The position numbers and the translations under genes are program-made. A DNA stretch of 64,000 bases, from contig JAIXMN010000024.1 of NCBI GenBank assembly GCA_025716815.1, forward strand, positions 548,261 through 612,260. Direction: 5' to 3'. The DNA comes from Dichotomocladium elegans (Eukaryota > Mucoromycota > Mucoromycetes > Mucorales > Lichtheimiaceae). Shown piece after piece: positions 9,691 through 22,982 of the stretch. The notes below the pieces were generated by a model that did not search any database, was not told the DNA's origin, and saw only the letters and a list, made by a program, of their open reading frames with translations. The first letter of the stretch is position 1. Each line of letters begins with the position of its first letter.

Positions 9691-10165
9691 CCATCGATGA
9701 GTACGTAGCACAGGATACGAGGTTTATTAATGACGTCCAAATGCCTCTTATGCAAGAGCGCCGAGTATTATATATGGTGGCAGAAAAAGCTTCGTTCAGT
9801 TTCTCCAGTGCGAACCCGGCATATCGATCGCCTATACAAATAATTCGTTTGCTGCATGAGACCAACACATCTTATCCGTCCTCCTCTTGTATTAGGAAAA
9901 CAGTTATTTTTGCCCTGACATGTGGGGTTCCTGTTCCGCCATTCTGGCGCCATCGCAGTCCAGATTGCTTGATCCATCCATTTCTTCTCGATTACCTCGA
10001 TGGAAACCAGATGGCCTCGGCCATTTGGATTAACAAATGTGATCCTGGTTCGACCGTTTCCCGAGGGAGGTTTGGGTGAGGCTTACAAAGGTAACAGCCG
10101 GTACGACTGTATATAGCGGCGGGTAAATCAAGCGTTGCACGCAATGCTACTATCTTGAAACGGGT

Positions 10166-10525
10166 TGTCATGGTCCTCCTGTTCATGACACTGCGCTTCC
10201 ACAGTCAATAGTGACCGGGACTACTGATCATCCAACATTTTCACGCAAATACGTCTTGATCCCCTGACTTCTCCCATCTCTCGTTTATCCAACGGGTGAT
10301 TTAGTCTTAGTGAAGGCGGAGAGAACAATCGCCCGGGATAATAATCGCAGACGGGAATAGCGGAGAAGCGGCGTCAACGGCTTAACACTTGTTCCGTCCA
10401 AGCTAACCTGATCCACCCCAGCTCTTTGTAAAAGAGGATTGTTTTTATTCAATAACATGCATCCCGCCTCAAAGACTAGATTCTGACCCATTGGCTTTAC
10501 ACTACTAGCATTCATTCTCTAGGAT
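10166..10525 (+). repeat. Solo LTR of the Ty3 family (plus orientation)
   Basis: It starts TGTCATGGTCC and aligns throughout with the LTR at 50630-50993, including TTGTTTTTATTCAATAA and CCTGACTTCT segments, with many point differences. No internal Ty3 sequence follows in the same orientation, so this is a solo LTR left by recombination or a remnant. The 3' boundary is approximate. Confidence 0.75.
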
Positions 10526-10795
10526 GTGACTATGTATATGCGTACATACAAAAGACTTTGTCTTCTCGATCCATTTTTACCAAATAGCTAACTCTCATCA
10601 ATTGGCTAAGATCCATGGACTTTAACTACCATCTTCATAGGAAATGACATATCGCCATCCAGCATTTCGTAAGCAAACCTATTACTACTAAGCGACATGT
10701 AGCAATAAATGAGATTCCTAATACGGAGACACGTCTTTTATTTTTGAATCAGTCAACTTCATGCTGAAATGACTGTAAAGTTTCCCTTCCCAACA

Positions 10796-13700
10796 TCAAA
10801 GCCCCCGGACAAGTCGCACAAGTGTTTTGTCATTCATTTTGCCGCTCAGGATATCGCCAAGGTCAGACAGCACAGCAGGCGTAAAGCCAATGCATTTTTC
10901 TGCCCCATCCACGTCCATGTCTTCAGTCACACCCGAGTCCATCGTTCGGTGGGTGCGTTCAAACTCCTTGGCCTTGATGGAAGCTTTGGTGATCACCTCC
11001 TCAGGCACGTCTGCAATCCTGGCCACATTCATGCCGAACGATTTGTTACAAATACCAGGCACCAATTCGTAGAGAAAGGTCACTGTATTATCCTTCTCGT
11101 CTACCATATAGTTCCTACGTAATCACGGGTAAGCGCTGCTACTGATTGCAGGTTTAGTTGCGTCTTACATGTGCATGTTCTTAACCCCAGGATGGCGACT
11201 AAATTCTTGACAGAGTGTGTGGTAATGTGTTGAAAACAAGCTCATGCAGCCAATGTGTGTTGCAAGGTAGTGAAGCACAGCATATGCGATCGCATAACCA
11301 TCAAACGTGGAAGTACCACGTCCAAGTTCATCCAGAATGACTAACGACCGTGGCGTCGCGTCACGGAGAATTTTGCTTGTTTCGGCAAGTTCGACCATGA
11401 ATGTGGACTGACCGCCCATGATATTGTCATTCGCACCAATACGAGTAAAGATCTGATCGCAGGGCGTCAGGATGCATTGTTCTGCAGGAACGTAGCAGCC
11501 CAGTTGAGCCATGATCACTGCAATACATGTCTGCGATGGGTTTGTAAGTTCCACGCATTTTCACTCGCCTCTCACCCACCCATCATGACAAACGTACCTG
11601 CCTCAGCAGAGTAGACTTGCCGCCCATGTTAGGCCCTGTGAGAATACCAATGCTGGACGTATCGTCGCCAAGCTTGAGATTATTGGGTATAAAGTCCTGG
11701 CCGGCTCTAGTTTATCAGTGAGTGTGACAGTGTGCTTTTATGCCTCCCGGTATCTTTTCAACGTACGAGGGTCTAATACATGGATGGCGCATTTGCTGGA
11801 TGTCAATGACACTATTTTCTTGGTCAATAAAGATGGGCCGGCATGAAACGTCTTTTTCAAGACGATGTTAACTATCCTAGAATAGAGCAAGTCGACCTTA
11901 ATTCCTTTCATTTACCTCCAAGGTCTCTCGAGGCATTCGCAAGACTGATAAGACAATCAAGCTCTGCAATGAGCTTTACCGCTCGACACCATTCTTTGTA
12001 ATATTGATCGAATTGCTCATAAATTTCGAGCGCGAAGGCCCGGATGAAGGCAGCCTTTGTTTCCCTCAAATGGAGATAGCTTTTTATCTTGTGCTTCAAC
12101 TCAGGAGAAAGATACCGTACGACGCTCTATGGACAGTCAATAAGATGAGATCAATCACCTCGTACATTAGAATCGATGCGCTCGTACCGAAGTAGCACTG
12201 GCTTGGATCCAACTGTGTGGACACCTAACAGATCGAGGGGCTTCGATCAAGTATACTTCCTTATTCACGTTCTTGTACGTCAGTTTTACACATCTATAGC
12301 ATGGTTAGACTAAAAAAATTGCATTCCGCGTGGACATGTACTTGCTTGAGCTCTTTTTTCTTCTGCTGCAGGTATTCATTAAATTCAGCTTCCAGATTTA
12401 GGATATCGTCATTGATTCTCTCCCATTCGATGTTGCCCGGGGCCGGAATGAGAGCAGTTCCTTTTGTATCTATACCCATCATAAGCTTTTGCTTCTATTC
12501 CAAGCTTGGTTATTGCGCCACATACAATCCACATGGACTCCTTCCTCGACGCTAAACAATGCGTCGATCTGCTCAATCATATGGTGCACTTTAGGAAAAG
12601 AGGCAATTATTTTCTGTATATTGGACGACTTGAAGCTCTCCCCATGCTGGGCTAGCAGCTCCACGATTTCCTACGTCGAAAGAATGTTATACAAAACTCG
12701 ATTGCCGAATGTAACGGCCTTACCCCGGTCATCCTGAAGCCATCCAGGACTCTTGAAAAGTCTTTTGCGCTCACTTTTTTGGAGTGGATACAGGAAATGA
12801 GTCGTTCGAGATCAGGGATACTTGCTAGTTTCTTTTCCAGCCTGCCAACAAGCTCCTTTTCGTGCATAAAGTCCTCCACTGCATCCAGGCGCGCGTTGAT
12901 CTGTTCGATCTGGCGTAGAGGGTGGCAAAGCCAACGCTTGAATAGGCGCTTGCCGAAGCCTGTTTTGCATTTGGAGAGGAGTTGCAAGAGGGTGCCTTCG
13001 GTGGAGTCATCAACTGAGTTCCTAAGGATCTCCAAATTTGCAAGGGTTTGTCCATCAAGAATCAGTGAAGACGCGTTGCCAAAGATGGGATCGTAAACTC
13101 GGAAGTTCCTTGCTGTTAGCAGCTGCCGGTCTTGCTTGAGCTACAGTATCAATTTATTATTATGGCATGTTGCGGACGAGAGAAGAGCTGAACAGAAGTG
13201 GGGCTCACCTGCTTCAAGTAGGACACCATGGCGCCAAATGCAGACATCACGATTTCTTGATGCCTCATCGATTCCAGCGCATCCGGATATCCGTCTGATT
13301 ACGGATAGTTAAGTGTTTGATACAACCATACATACTTCTACTCGACAACTGACCTGGAAAGTACTCATTTACATGGATCTCATCTTGGGTGGTTTTAGCA
13401 TCCCAAAACTCGGCGTCAGGTTTAAGGTAGTTGATTGAATCGAGGTGCACTTTGCTCTTGACCAGTTGGACCGTTTCAGCGCTTATTAAGCCCTAGAAGA
13501 CATATATGTTAACAATGCCACTTGCTCCATATAGGTTGATCCGTGGACGGAAAAGCTTACCCTTTCAAAAATCACTTCTTTGGGCTGAATTTGATGAAGC
13601 AATGTACCAAGTTTAGTTCGGCCTCGGTCGTTTGTGATATGGCAGAGATTAAATTCGGACGTTGCCGCATCGACGAAGCATATCCCAAAATCTACATCAC

Positions 13701-15205
13701 CATTGGCAGCAGAATATTCCTGTGATGAAAGGAAAAGGTTTATAACCTAGATGGATATGCCGACGTGTCCTCGGCTTACCTTGATCGCCAAGCAGTATAT
13801 AGCATCATCTCCAATAATCATATTGGGATCCACTAGGGTACCAGATGTGTATATGGCTGTGACACACCGGCGAATGATCTTGTCCTCTTTGCTATTGCTT
13901 TCGCGTCCTCTCATCTCTCTACCAATTGCGTTCTCCTCCTGGTCCACCCTCACGACTTTCAAGCTGTTTATTTTATAATAGCATTAGTACCAGCTCGTGC
14001 AATAACTCGCTCTACTGACCCTTTGGCGACAAATCGCGACATCCATTCTCCAATGCCCGCTTCAGGGACACCGGCCATTCTCATATTTACGCGATCAGAC
14101 ACTTTGAGATCAAAGACCTTGCATCCTATGTCGGCATCGTTCTCGTAGAGTTCTGTTGGTATATGCGTATTAGCACGTGTGCATCTAGTGTGATTTATCT
14201 TTCATACCAAAGAATTTGCCTTTCTTAAAAAAGACCACCTAACGAATTGCAGGGTTGTAAAGATCATAATCCTGCTTCTTGTCATCCTAAACTTTTTGTC
14301 ATTGCTTACCGAATCAAAGTACTGCGACTTGATCTCCCAATATTGCTTCTCGAATGCAGTTAGGCTATTGAATGCTTCTGGTGGGATGTACAATGTTGTT
14401 GGGTCGTAATCCTCTTCGCCTACAGTTCGTCCATATGAGACAGTCATTATTGGATCCTCTAGTGCTTCCCTCCCCTGATTACCTGGAGATAGTCCATTTT
14501 TATCGCGAATGTCGACTAACCAGGGATATCGTTCCTACAGTAAAGAAAACGCACTTAGATGACTGTCCTATTCGGTTCTTAATCAATCTACATACCTGAT
14601 CCCCCGGTTTCCCGCTGGAAGCCTTACTGCCCACTGGTCTTTTGATGGAGCTTTCATTCTTTTTAGAGGTGCTTGTGTCTGATACTGTGGGACTAGTACG
14701 AGTACCGAATGGTGACGTTTTCTTTGTCGAGATCGAAATATCCCTGAATCGGTTCTGTATTGGTGACATGGTCGTCGGCACCTTAGCGGGCGGCTTATTT
14801 TCCTCAATAGCGAGATCTACATTAATACAAGTCAATACGTTCCGCCCGACTACCGAGATCCCGAAAAGATAATCTACCCGGAACTCCTATTTCGTCGTCT
14901 TCCATGTCAATATCCTCGATTACGGGTGGACGCCGTCTTTTGACACCTTTTGGGCAGCTGACAGTGAGTATAACATTTTTCGATTGTAGTGGTGCTACAT
15001 ACGAGGGGCATCGATAGAGTCCTCCGCGGTGGTGCTGACATTGTCGCTGCTAGTTGTGCTGGCTGAAGGCCGTTTCTCGCTTATGTTAGCCTTCTTTGCT
15101 GTCTACATGCGTGGATATTTTAGGCTTTGATATGAGATCGTCAATCACAGTTCTTACGTTTGAACTTTTTCCAAAAAATGAGAGAATGGATCGCTGTGTT
15201 GACAT
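10796..15205 (-). CDS. MSH6: DNA mismatch repair protein MSH6 (MutS homologue)
   Basis: A multi-exon gene (well over ten short introns) with stop TGA at 10796-10798. MSH6 pairs with MSH2 in MutS-alpha, which detects base mismatches and small loops in the nucleus. The start at 15205 is supported by an N-terminal PCNA-binding PIP box, [10 protein letters not shown], typical of MSH6. Exon 1 is 15158-15205. A low-complexity linker is followed by [12 protein letters not shown], then [14 protein letters not shown] and FEKQYWEIK, all MSH6-like. The mismatch-reading motif [12 protein letters not shown] is split by an intron near 14150-14240. Walker A (GPNMGGKST) lies near 11610-11640 and Walker B ([16 protein letters not shown]) near 11305-11350, followed by STHYHTL and the C-terminal helices. 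MSH3 is less likely because of the IPP/WEIK segment. It is divergently arranged with HIR3. Confidence 0.93.
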
Positions 15206-15590
15206 GATTGAATCAACTTCAAGCAAGGCCAAAAAAAGGAACGCGGAGAGCGCGTCGCTTTTTATTTGGCGCGATTATTGGATTTGCGGACGTCCGATGC
15301 CTTTGACTGGTAGACAGGCTGTGGAGAGAACGAGTACCTTCCGTTTCACATATGCGTCTGGTGGCGATAGACACAAGTGGACCGATATTTAATGTACTTT
15401 ACATAGCAAACAGAGCGCCAAGGGCATCGAGTCTCCTTGGCACCTCAGCTTTGTTAACATCATTTCCGGTTGTATCGTATTGAGTTACAAGCGCCAACAT
15501 CGCCCTTCAAGCCCGATTCTGTATCACCATAAATTGGTGCCACTTTCAAATTTATTCAGACAGGTTGTTCCTTGACTTTTGATCGTCAAT
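15206..15590. promoter_or_regulatory. Shared divergent promoter region of MSH6 and HIR3
   Basis: 385 bp separate the two start codons, which point away from each other. No ORF of note is present. No sharp TATA box could be assigned. Divergent promoters between cell-cycle-linked genes such as a mismatch-repair and a histone-chaperone gene would allow co-regulation, but that is inference. Confidence 0.5.
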
Positions 15591-18500
15591 ATGGTGAGCA
15601 CAATCGTTTCTGGTGCTTAAGAACGGCCACCTGACAGACACTTTCTAGATCCAATGGAACTCGCTCAACAAGGGAGTGGTTGTTCCAGATAGTGATCCAA
15701 CCGAAATTCAGGTAATTGGACCGTTTCGCATTCAAAACGAAACTGCGATCGCTTATCAACAGAGTTTGTACGTGCGGTCGCACACACACACACACACACA
15801 CACATTTCTTTCGCTACCTCTCCCTGTATATATAGGTAGAACGTTTCTTGCGTTTATATCAACGAGCGTTGCGCTTTCAACAAAAAGCACGATACGAAGA
15901 AGCCAGGGAATTATATGAGGAGATCGTTTCCGATGATTTGGTACAGAATGGACCTGTCTTGACGGTAAGGAAGAATGCATCTCTGTCAATCTGTGTACCG
16001 ATCTTTTGCTAATAGATGGTAATGGGCACGGAAAACGGTCAGGATGCTTCAAAACCAGCCAGTGTTTCGGGATCCCCACTTTCGCGGCTTCGGTTTCTCG
16101 TCTATAAAAACTACGCGTCGTTGCTTGAGCACGATCTCGACACAGCCGGCATGAATGACGAGCAACTCGCAAAAAAAGCGATTAAATATAACCTAAAAGT
16201 AATGATACTTCGCTTCCGGGGGAAATTCTTCCAAAAAGTCTGACTAGTCGCTAGGCTGTTAGCATTGACGATACAGACAACTCTTTATGGTATCATATTG
16301 GAAGAATCGCCTATGCATCCAAAAATCTTCGGCTTGCACGGCTCGCATTCGAGAACGGTTTTTATGTGATTGCGCTACGGAAGACGTATGAAAACCCGCA
16401 CAGCAGCAGAAATGCAGATGTATTCCGTCAGCTTACACGAATGTTTGAGTCCGGCACAATCTCTCCTCTCCAATGGCTCTGCATGGAAGGACTGTGTAAG
16501 GTACATACATACTTTAAAAAAGAAGCAAAATGGAGCGATGGGTTCTTGGCATACAGGCTTAATTCAAAATGCAGGTGCTTGTTGATATTGGCGACGACAG
16601 TACTTGCAATATGTATATGCAACTTGCTTTGATCCACTATCCAAATTGGCCATTGAGCAAGGTGCTCAAAGACAGAATGGACAACAACGTCCAAAGCCCT
16701 TCACCAATCAACGAATCCGAAACAACTACTCCATTATCAATTAAACTCGTGAAGTTGGACTGGAAATCTTTGCTAGATAAGCTGCTGCATTTTTACAATG
16801 ATATTTCTGACAGCAAAAGGTAATTATTGCTACATGGTTGAAGATATTACTATATGTCTGACCGGATGGATTGTAGATCAGATGCCATGTCCTTTCTAAG
16901 CCGACAAATACGTATCGAATTTAAAGATGAGAAGCATACGACACCTCGTGGTACTGCAGAACCGGAAATAGAAATGGAGTCCATGAGCCATGAGATCGCT
17001 GCCTCTGCTACAGAGGCCGAAGACATTGAAATGGGGGAAGCTGCTATGACCTTAAACGACGACGGAGCTCATTCTCACTCATCCGATGCCGCTAAACAAC
17101 TGCAAATTATTGAGATACCATCCTCGCCGAGCGATGTCAGTCCACTAAACCGCCTCTCAAACGAATATATCACCATTTCGGACGAAAATGCAGGAATTGT
17201 CGACGTCCGGGTCACGCTTAAACGCAAGAGATTTGATGATAACATGGAGCATGAAAAAGAAAAGTCCGAAGACGAAAAAAATGAGAATGGAGATGACGGA
17301 GAAGAGGAGGAGGAGGAAGACAAGCGCGCAAGTCTCAGGTATGCTTAGCATACTCGTTAAAAGATATCAATTCATACCAGTGTCTTTTTCTGATTGATAG
17401 GATTTCTAAACGCCAAAAGGAAAAGATAGAGAATGAAGAAACATCAAGGCGTAAAATGCTGGAAGAAGAGGATCAGCTAAGAAATCAGGTTCAAGAGCTC
17501 TTAAACTCTCTGCCGGAGGGGAGCTTTATGAAGCGCAACACACCTTGGACTTTGCCGGAAAAAGACATGATCTCTAGCGAAGAGCACGAAGCTTACTTTT
17601 CGTGGTTTGATGGCAAAATTTCTGAGCTTGGACGTGCTTCTGCTTGGGATTTCGACAATAACCGGTTCAAGTATGTTTTAGCTGAAGAAGCTTATGTTAC
17701 ATCGTACCTAACGTAGTAAACATAGCCGGATCCATGAACAATCACACGTAGAAACAAAAGAGTCGCGTCTCTACGCTATCTTCAAGCCTTCAAGCCCGTT
17801 AGTCCATGACACTCAGCTGCATGAGCCAGTGGAAGACACATCCATTCAGCAATTTATCAATAGCATCAATGCCGAGAATTCCGGGATCACTGATGTGCTC
17901 TGTAGGGTTGTCTTGCATCTCATTGAACTTGATACATGGACACCCATTGAAGATCAGGCACTTGTCGACTCCATGGTGGATGTCATCATCGTACTAAACC
18001 AAGCGATCCTGAATCAAATTCTTGAGCTTGATGTGACACAAAACGATCTTAAAAATAAGGTAAGCTATGAAACCAGGTTTTCATGGAAATGCACTTATAT
18101 GCTTGGTCCATAGATTGTCCTTCGCATCTGTGAACGGTGCGTTGATAAGCTTATTCGGGCTATCATGCTTTCAGTCGAGATTACATCATCATCCGCACAT
18201 AAAAGGAGAAGTATCAGCTCTAAACATTCACCTGAAATGCTAGTACAAGAATGCATGGAGATTTCCAAATCCTGGATCGGTATTTTCGAGCGGATGATGT
18301 TGAAAGACATGACAGATTCCTTTTTGTCTGCCGAAACTTTCATGACCAATACAACCCAATGTACTAGTACTACCAACGATACTCTCTTACGGTATTGGTT
18401 CGTCAAAGGAAAGATGGGTCAGTGCAATGAACACGTGGAAGAAGCATGTGGATTTTATCAGCGCTGTGAATCCGGCTTCAAAACCGTTGGCGATAACCAG

Positions 18501-21500
18501 CCGAAAGCAATCTTCCTGGGAGGGTAACTATTCCGATGGATGTTCTGAAGAATCCTCTTCTAAGTCAATGTTTCTTTCAAGTCGCTATGATTCGGTCTTG
18601 AGTCAGGACAGCATCCGCGAAAAGCTTGAATCTATGGAGTTCGGTAGGAAGGTGCTTTCGGCAAAGAACAATTTCAATTCGGGCGAGTTTATTCTAGTCA
18701 TTCAAGAGTTGGAAGGTCTAGTGGACCTTAGTTGCAACACTCAACAGCATCAAGATATGTACGAACTGCTCATACTGTTGACAAGGGTAAAATAGAGGAT
18801 GGAAAAGTATCACTGGTTTATTCTCGCTAGCTGACACGATATGGTTTTAGTCCTTCGCCGAAATCAAGGATTATGCGAGCGAATGGAAATATCTCCTCCG
18901 GACACTGTCTCGAACTGTCAGAGATCTGGTTATGTATGGTCTGAGTCAGAGCAGAGCGCAACAAGTACCGAGCAAGGAGACTGAGACTGATTTTCTGAAG
19001 TATTTGAAGCGGGTGAGTCGTTGGAAACTCTTTTTACAGAAGAATGAAATTGACTCAATCCCTTTGGATATACATTTAGCTTGAGGTCTGCCTCCGTGAT
19101 TTACTCAGTCTATTGCTCGATAAACGTGTGGGTGAGTGGCAGAGCTTGGGTGAGGAATATTAGGTTCATGTCGACGGAACTGACATAGTATCTTTATAGA
19201 TCCGGCAGGGATTGACTCTGAATCATATGATGCGCTAGTCATCGTACTTCATATGTCAATCTATTACATCTTCCGACATCCCGATTTCATACCACTGGTC
19301 AATAATTTTGTCAACCCTGGCGCAGAACCCCACACTCCCTCGAACGTCACCCGAGCTAGTGGTTTTAATATCATTTTAGTGGACGTATGGGTTTTAACTT
19401 CAATGCTCATTCAACGATCGATACGAGAACATCCCAGCGAAAATTCCAAGAACACAAAAGACAAGTTGTTAGCTGCACTATTGACACTACATGATGAACT
19501 AGGCGAACGAGAAATTTGTGGTGTTTCTAAAGGTAGAAAGCGAATAGCTTTTCCATCATGAGTCAGCTATATTAAGCAAAGTGGGTGAAACTAGGCATAT
19601 TTCTGAAACATTTATTGAAGCTGTTGACGACCGAGGCCAAGATAAAGCATCGTATTGGTGTGTACCAGTGCTATCACTGTTTGTACGGTCTTCACCTCGC
19701 AGTACGTATAGGATATAACTGAGGACCATACATATGGCTAATATGGGTAATCCGTAGGCTGAATCTGATTCAATTGAGGAACATAACGCGATCCACGAGA
19801 CTCTTAGCCAGAAGGCCGCAGAACCGTTATTTGCACTTGTTGTTGACTCTGTCATAGACCGTCTCAATCGGGGAGCGCCTTTACGAAATGACCTCAAGGA
19901 TGTTGTGGAAACAGTGTCCAACCTGTTTGAAAACTTGCCATCTGGAAATAGTAAGTTCTAAACCCTGATCATCAGTGAAGATACTAAGAATTAAATGACT
20001 GTATCTATCAAGTGCACGTTGAATTGAACCAGTATACAATTACGAAATATCTTTCCCAAGATATCAAGCTACAGCATTCTATTGCAGACATGATGAGCGA
20101 ATGCAGGATTTCTGCCGTTCCAATATACCCTGAGCGATCCAGAGTGTCACGTAAGTTAGTGAAATCCTAAATTATACGTGTCTTAACGAAGTCGCAGCTG
20201 TATACTCCAAGATTTTCTGGATCGGTGGAAAGATATTACGCATGCAGATACGTAATCGAGCTAAGGTCAATCCTGAACGGACTATGGATGATCTCGAAGA
20301 TGCCATTAAGCTCTTTACGGTAAAACAAAGAAGTGGACTGAGATGCAAACTTTATCTGACCATTTCTCGATATAATTAGAATCATATTATTTTAAACCCA
20401 AATCATATTAGCGGATGGTCTGAACTCGGACAATGCTTATTACAGCTAGCCGACGAAGAGCTGATATGGAGCGCAACTAATATCAACTCGCATCGTTATC
20501 GGATTGCCGAATATCACCGAGTAAGCTAGGAAAGTTCACTTCACAGTAGTCTGAGGTGCTGATGAATCGTTCAGAAAGCATATCATGCATTCTGGCAAGC
20601 ATGGTACCTCTTACGAAGAGAAGGAAACCAAGGTCTAAGCAGCGCCGCATTATTTGATCTTTTCAGCAACTTTGGTATGCTGCTTTACTCGATGACGTGT
20701 CCCCCAATGTACGGAGCTGGTTTCCGTCCAAAAGCTATAAGGCGCGCCATATCGCGAACAAAGCAGTCCCTGGGAGCTGTGGAATCGCGAAATGCCTATA
20801 AATTGGCTGTGGCAGTATTCAGCAACACCTTGAAATATAAGTCAAGTGACAATTCAGAGTGGAGGTAATGAAATAAGGATATCCCGGTCATTTTATCTAA
20901 TCTCATAAATACCGCTGGGGGGTTCGATCCCATCAGATGCTTATTCATGCTTGGCAAGTGCTATCAGAAACTTGATCGCCCAGCAAAGGTTTGGGAAAAA
21001 TGGAAATTGGTTATGCTGGGTGACATGAATATTTACACTAGATGCAGGAAGTGCTTGAATGGTTCTTGAGAGCTGTTGACAAGTCACCACCTCGCGCTGG
21101 ACACACTGAAAACAAGGATAAAATACTAGAGCCTATTTACAAGCTTTGCTCAGTCCTAGCAAAATATCTACACAAAGGCGAAATCCAGGTAATCAGGAAA
21201 ATACTCTGTTTTGAGAGGAAAGAAAGGGGGCTCACAGCCGAAGGGAATAGCCTATGGATGTTGCCCAATACCTTGATTTCGGTCCCGACGAAGAATTGCA
21301 TCATGGTACTGAGAGTACCGACAGCGAAAAAGGATGCGAAATGAAAGGCTCTGTTTTGGTTACACGAGTAAAAGGAGCAATCATGGAGGAGAAAGAAGCG
21401 TACGAATGGATATTCCATAAACTTGACCAGGTGCTCAAAATTGATAAAAGGCGGTGGCATCATCGACCGGTCTTCAGGGTAAGTTGCCTAGAGATGAGCT

Positions 21501-21976
21501 AACAAGAGAGCGTGCGTCCATTAATTCGATGTGTCGGACAGCATGCCTGGATGCAATATCACATATACAACAATCCGGAAGAAGCGAAGAATGAGTTGAT
21601 GACGTTATTTGCACTTCGAAGCAATAACAAATCGCATATGAACATATGGAAGCCAGGTTTTGAGCGGTACGTCTGGCAAGTGCGCGCGATCTAGGTTGAG
21701 GCACTTATCAAATAGGGGACTTGTAGACCTGGAAAATATTTTGAGTACGTCCATGAGTATACCATGTTTCTGATCCAGCTTGCTGCGGTTGTCAAGGACG
21801 TGGAATGCCTCAAACTCCTGACCGAGAAACTTCCAAAAGCTTCGGCTATATTGCTCTATAGTGATGAAGCCATTCGTGCGGCTGAAAAGGCTTACGCTGA
21901 AGCGACTCAGTCGCAACCGTCCACTGTTGCCGTCATAAGCGGCAAGAACGTCCCTCATGAGACGAATATTCTATAG
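15591..21976 (+). CDS. HIR3: Histone chaperone HIR complex subunit HIR3/CABIN1
   Basis: A long TPR-like protein, roughly 1,500 residues, in about 25 exons. HIR3 (CABIN1 in animals) is the scaffold of the HIR complex, which deposits H3-H4 outside replication and represses histone genes. The first exon is only the ATG (15591-15593), followed by GTGAGC; the next exon gives IQWNSLNKGVVVPDSD. Recognisable family segments are FLRLYQRALRFQQKARYEEA (TPR), LRFLVYKNYASLLE, SPLQWLCMEGLCK, an acidic linker (about 16900-17340), YQCYHCLYGLHLA near 19660-19700, and the C-terminal WHHRPVFR, NIWKPGFERPGKYFEY and YTMFLIQL. Several splices were checked for phase, for example 18525-18583 and 19532-19593. It ends at a stop at 21974-21976; an AATAAAG follows at about 22000. 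Confidence 0.92.
15781..15804 (+). repeat. (CA)n microsatellite in HIR3 intron
   Basis: About twelve CA units lie in the second intron of HIR3, close to its acceptor (TATATATAG). No coding effect is expected. Confidence 0.95.
20880..20940 (+). other. HIR3 intron near the 3' third of the gene
   Basis: The intron between the NSEWR and CLFMLGKCYQ exons. It contains GGTTCGATCCC, which looks like a tRNA T-arm but has no cloverleaf around it. Listed so that it is not mistaken for a tRNA. Confidence 0.6.
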
Positions 21977-22070
21977 TTTTTCTTAAACAGGAGCGAGTAA
22001 ATAAAGTTATTGTCTCAAAAGCTGACAATCAAATCTTCTCCTTCACACACTCACACACTCCCCGCCTTCA

Positions 22071-22982
22071 ATGCCCACTGTCGCTGTCCAAACAGCTAAT
22101 GGTGAAATTGACGCACAAGATCGTGTCGTTGACCGTCTAAACAGCCCTCCTCAGCGAACAAGGCACATCCAAGCCAGTGATGCGACGGTCGTTTGTCCGA
22201 TCTGTAGTGAACGACCGGGTCTCCCGCTTGTTCCGCCGCTAAACTTTGCGATGGTCGAGCCTGGAGTCTATCGATCCGGACATCCCAACCGACAGAACTT
22301 TTCATTTCTTCGAAAGCTTGGACTCAAAACTATCATGTAGGTATGCTGTTTTTCTTCTGCCAACCTTTTTGCATCGCCATGTACAAAAGAGGTGGAGACT
22401 GATAAAAAAAGCATGTATCCAAAGGTATTTTGCCATGGAGGACTATCCACCTGAAATGAAGCATTTCGTGGAGCATGAAGGCATTGAGATATTACATTTT
22501 CGAATGAAGGAGAACAAGGAGCCATTTGAAGAGATCAATCCGGAGGATATCACCCATGCATTAACCAAGTTGCTTGACGCGCGGAATCATCCAGGTAGCT
22601 AGTCTATTTGCGCCGACACATGTCAAGCAGTCAGTTAATCAGGATGTGTTTAGTGCTTGTGCATTGCCTGAAGGGCAAGGTGTGTGTGTGTGTGTGCGTT
22701 TTGCATAGATGAGACGTTGTTTTAATGCAAATCACTATAGCATCGCATAGGCTGTCTGGTTGGATGCCTTCGAAAGATCCAACACTGGTCGATGACGTCC
22801 ATCTTTGATGAGTATCGCAAGTTCGCAGGCTATAAGGTACTCGCGGATCAAGAGGTATCTGTCATTTTGTCACTCGAAAAAGTGGATAGTGAGTTAACAA
22901 TGGGATGTGCGGATAGTTTATTGAGATATTTGATCATGAAAAAGTGCCACTTGAGCCGAAGTATCTTCCCGATTGGCTATAG
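22071..22982 (+). CDS. Siw14/Oca-like atypical dual-specificity phosphatase
   Basis: Five exons (22071-22336, 22425-22594, 22654-22679, 22741-22854, 22917-22982) sum to 642 nt, giving 213 aa with all phases in agreement. The family (PFA-DSP: Siw14, Oca1-6) are cysteine phosphatases; yeast Siw14 hydrolyses inositol pyrophosphates. The N-terminal ~60 residues are unconserved. PPLNFAMVEPGVYRSGHPN opens the catalytic domain, followed by FLRKLGLKTIMYFAMEDYP. The signature CLKGKHR (Cys-x5-Arg, preceded by VH) is split by an intron that contains a GT microsatellite; RIGCLVGCLRKIQHWS follows. The catalytic Cys and Arg are both present. The gene ends with YLPDWL, as in other members. It lies about 95 bp downstream of HIR3 in the same direction. 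Which paralogue (SIW14 or an OCA) cannot be decided by eye. Confidence 0.88.
22680..22740 (+). repeat. Intron with (GT)n microsatellite inside phosphatase signature
   Basis: The intron begins GTGTGTGTGTGTGTGTGTGCG, so the 5' splice site itself sits at the edge of a GT repeat. Repeat-length changes would move candidate donor sites. Confidence 0.8.

Noticed and set aside
10796..15205. MSH3 or MSH2 as identity of the MutS gene
   Set aside because: The N-terminal PIP box with a long linker, [23 protein letters not shown] and FEKQYWEIK are MSH6-type; MSH2 lacks the PIP extension.
20905..20935. GGTTCGATCCC resembling a tRNA T-arm
   Set aside because: It lies in a HIR3 intron, the T-stem does not pair over five bases, and no D-arm, anticodon arm or acceptor stem surrounds it.
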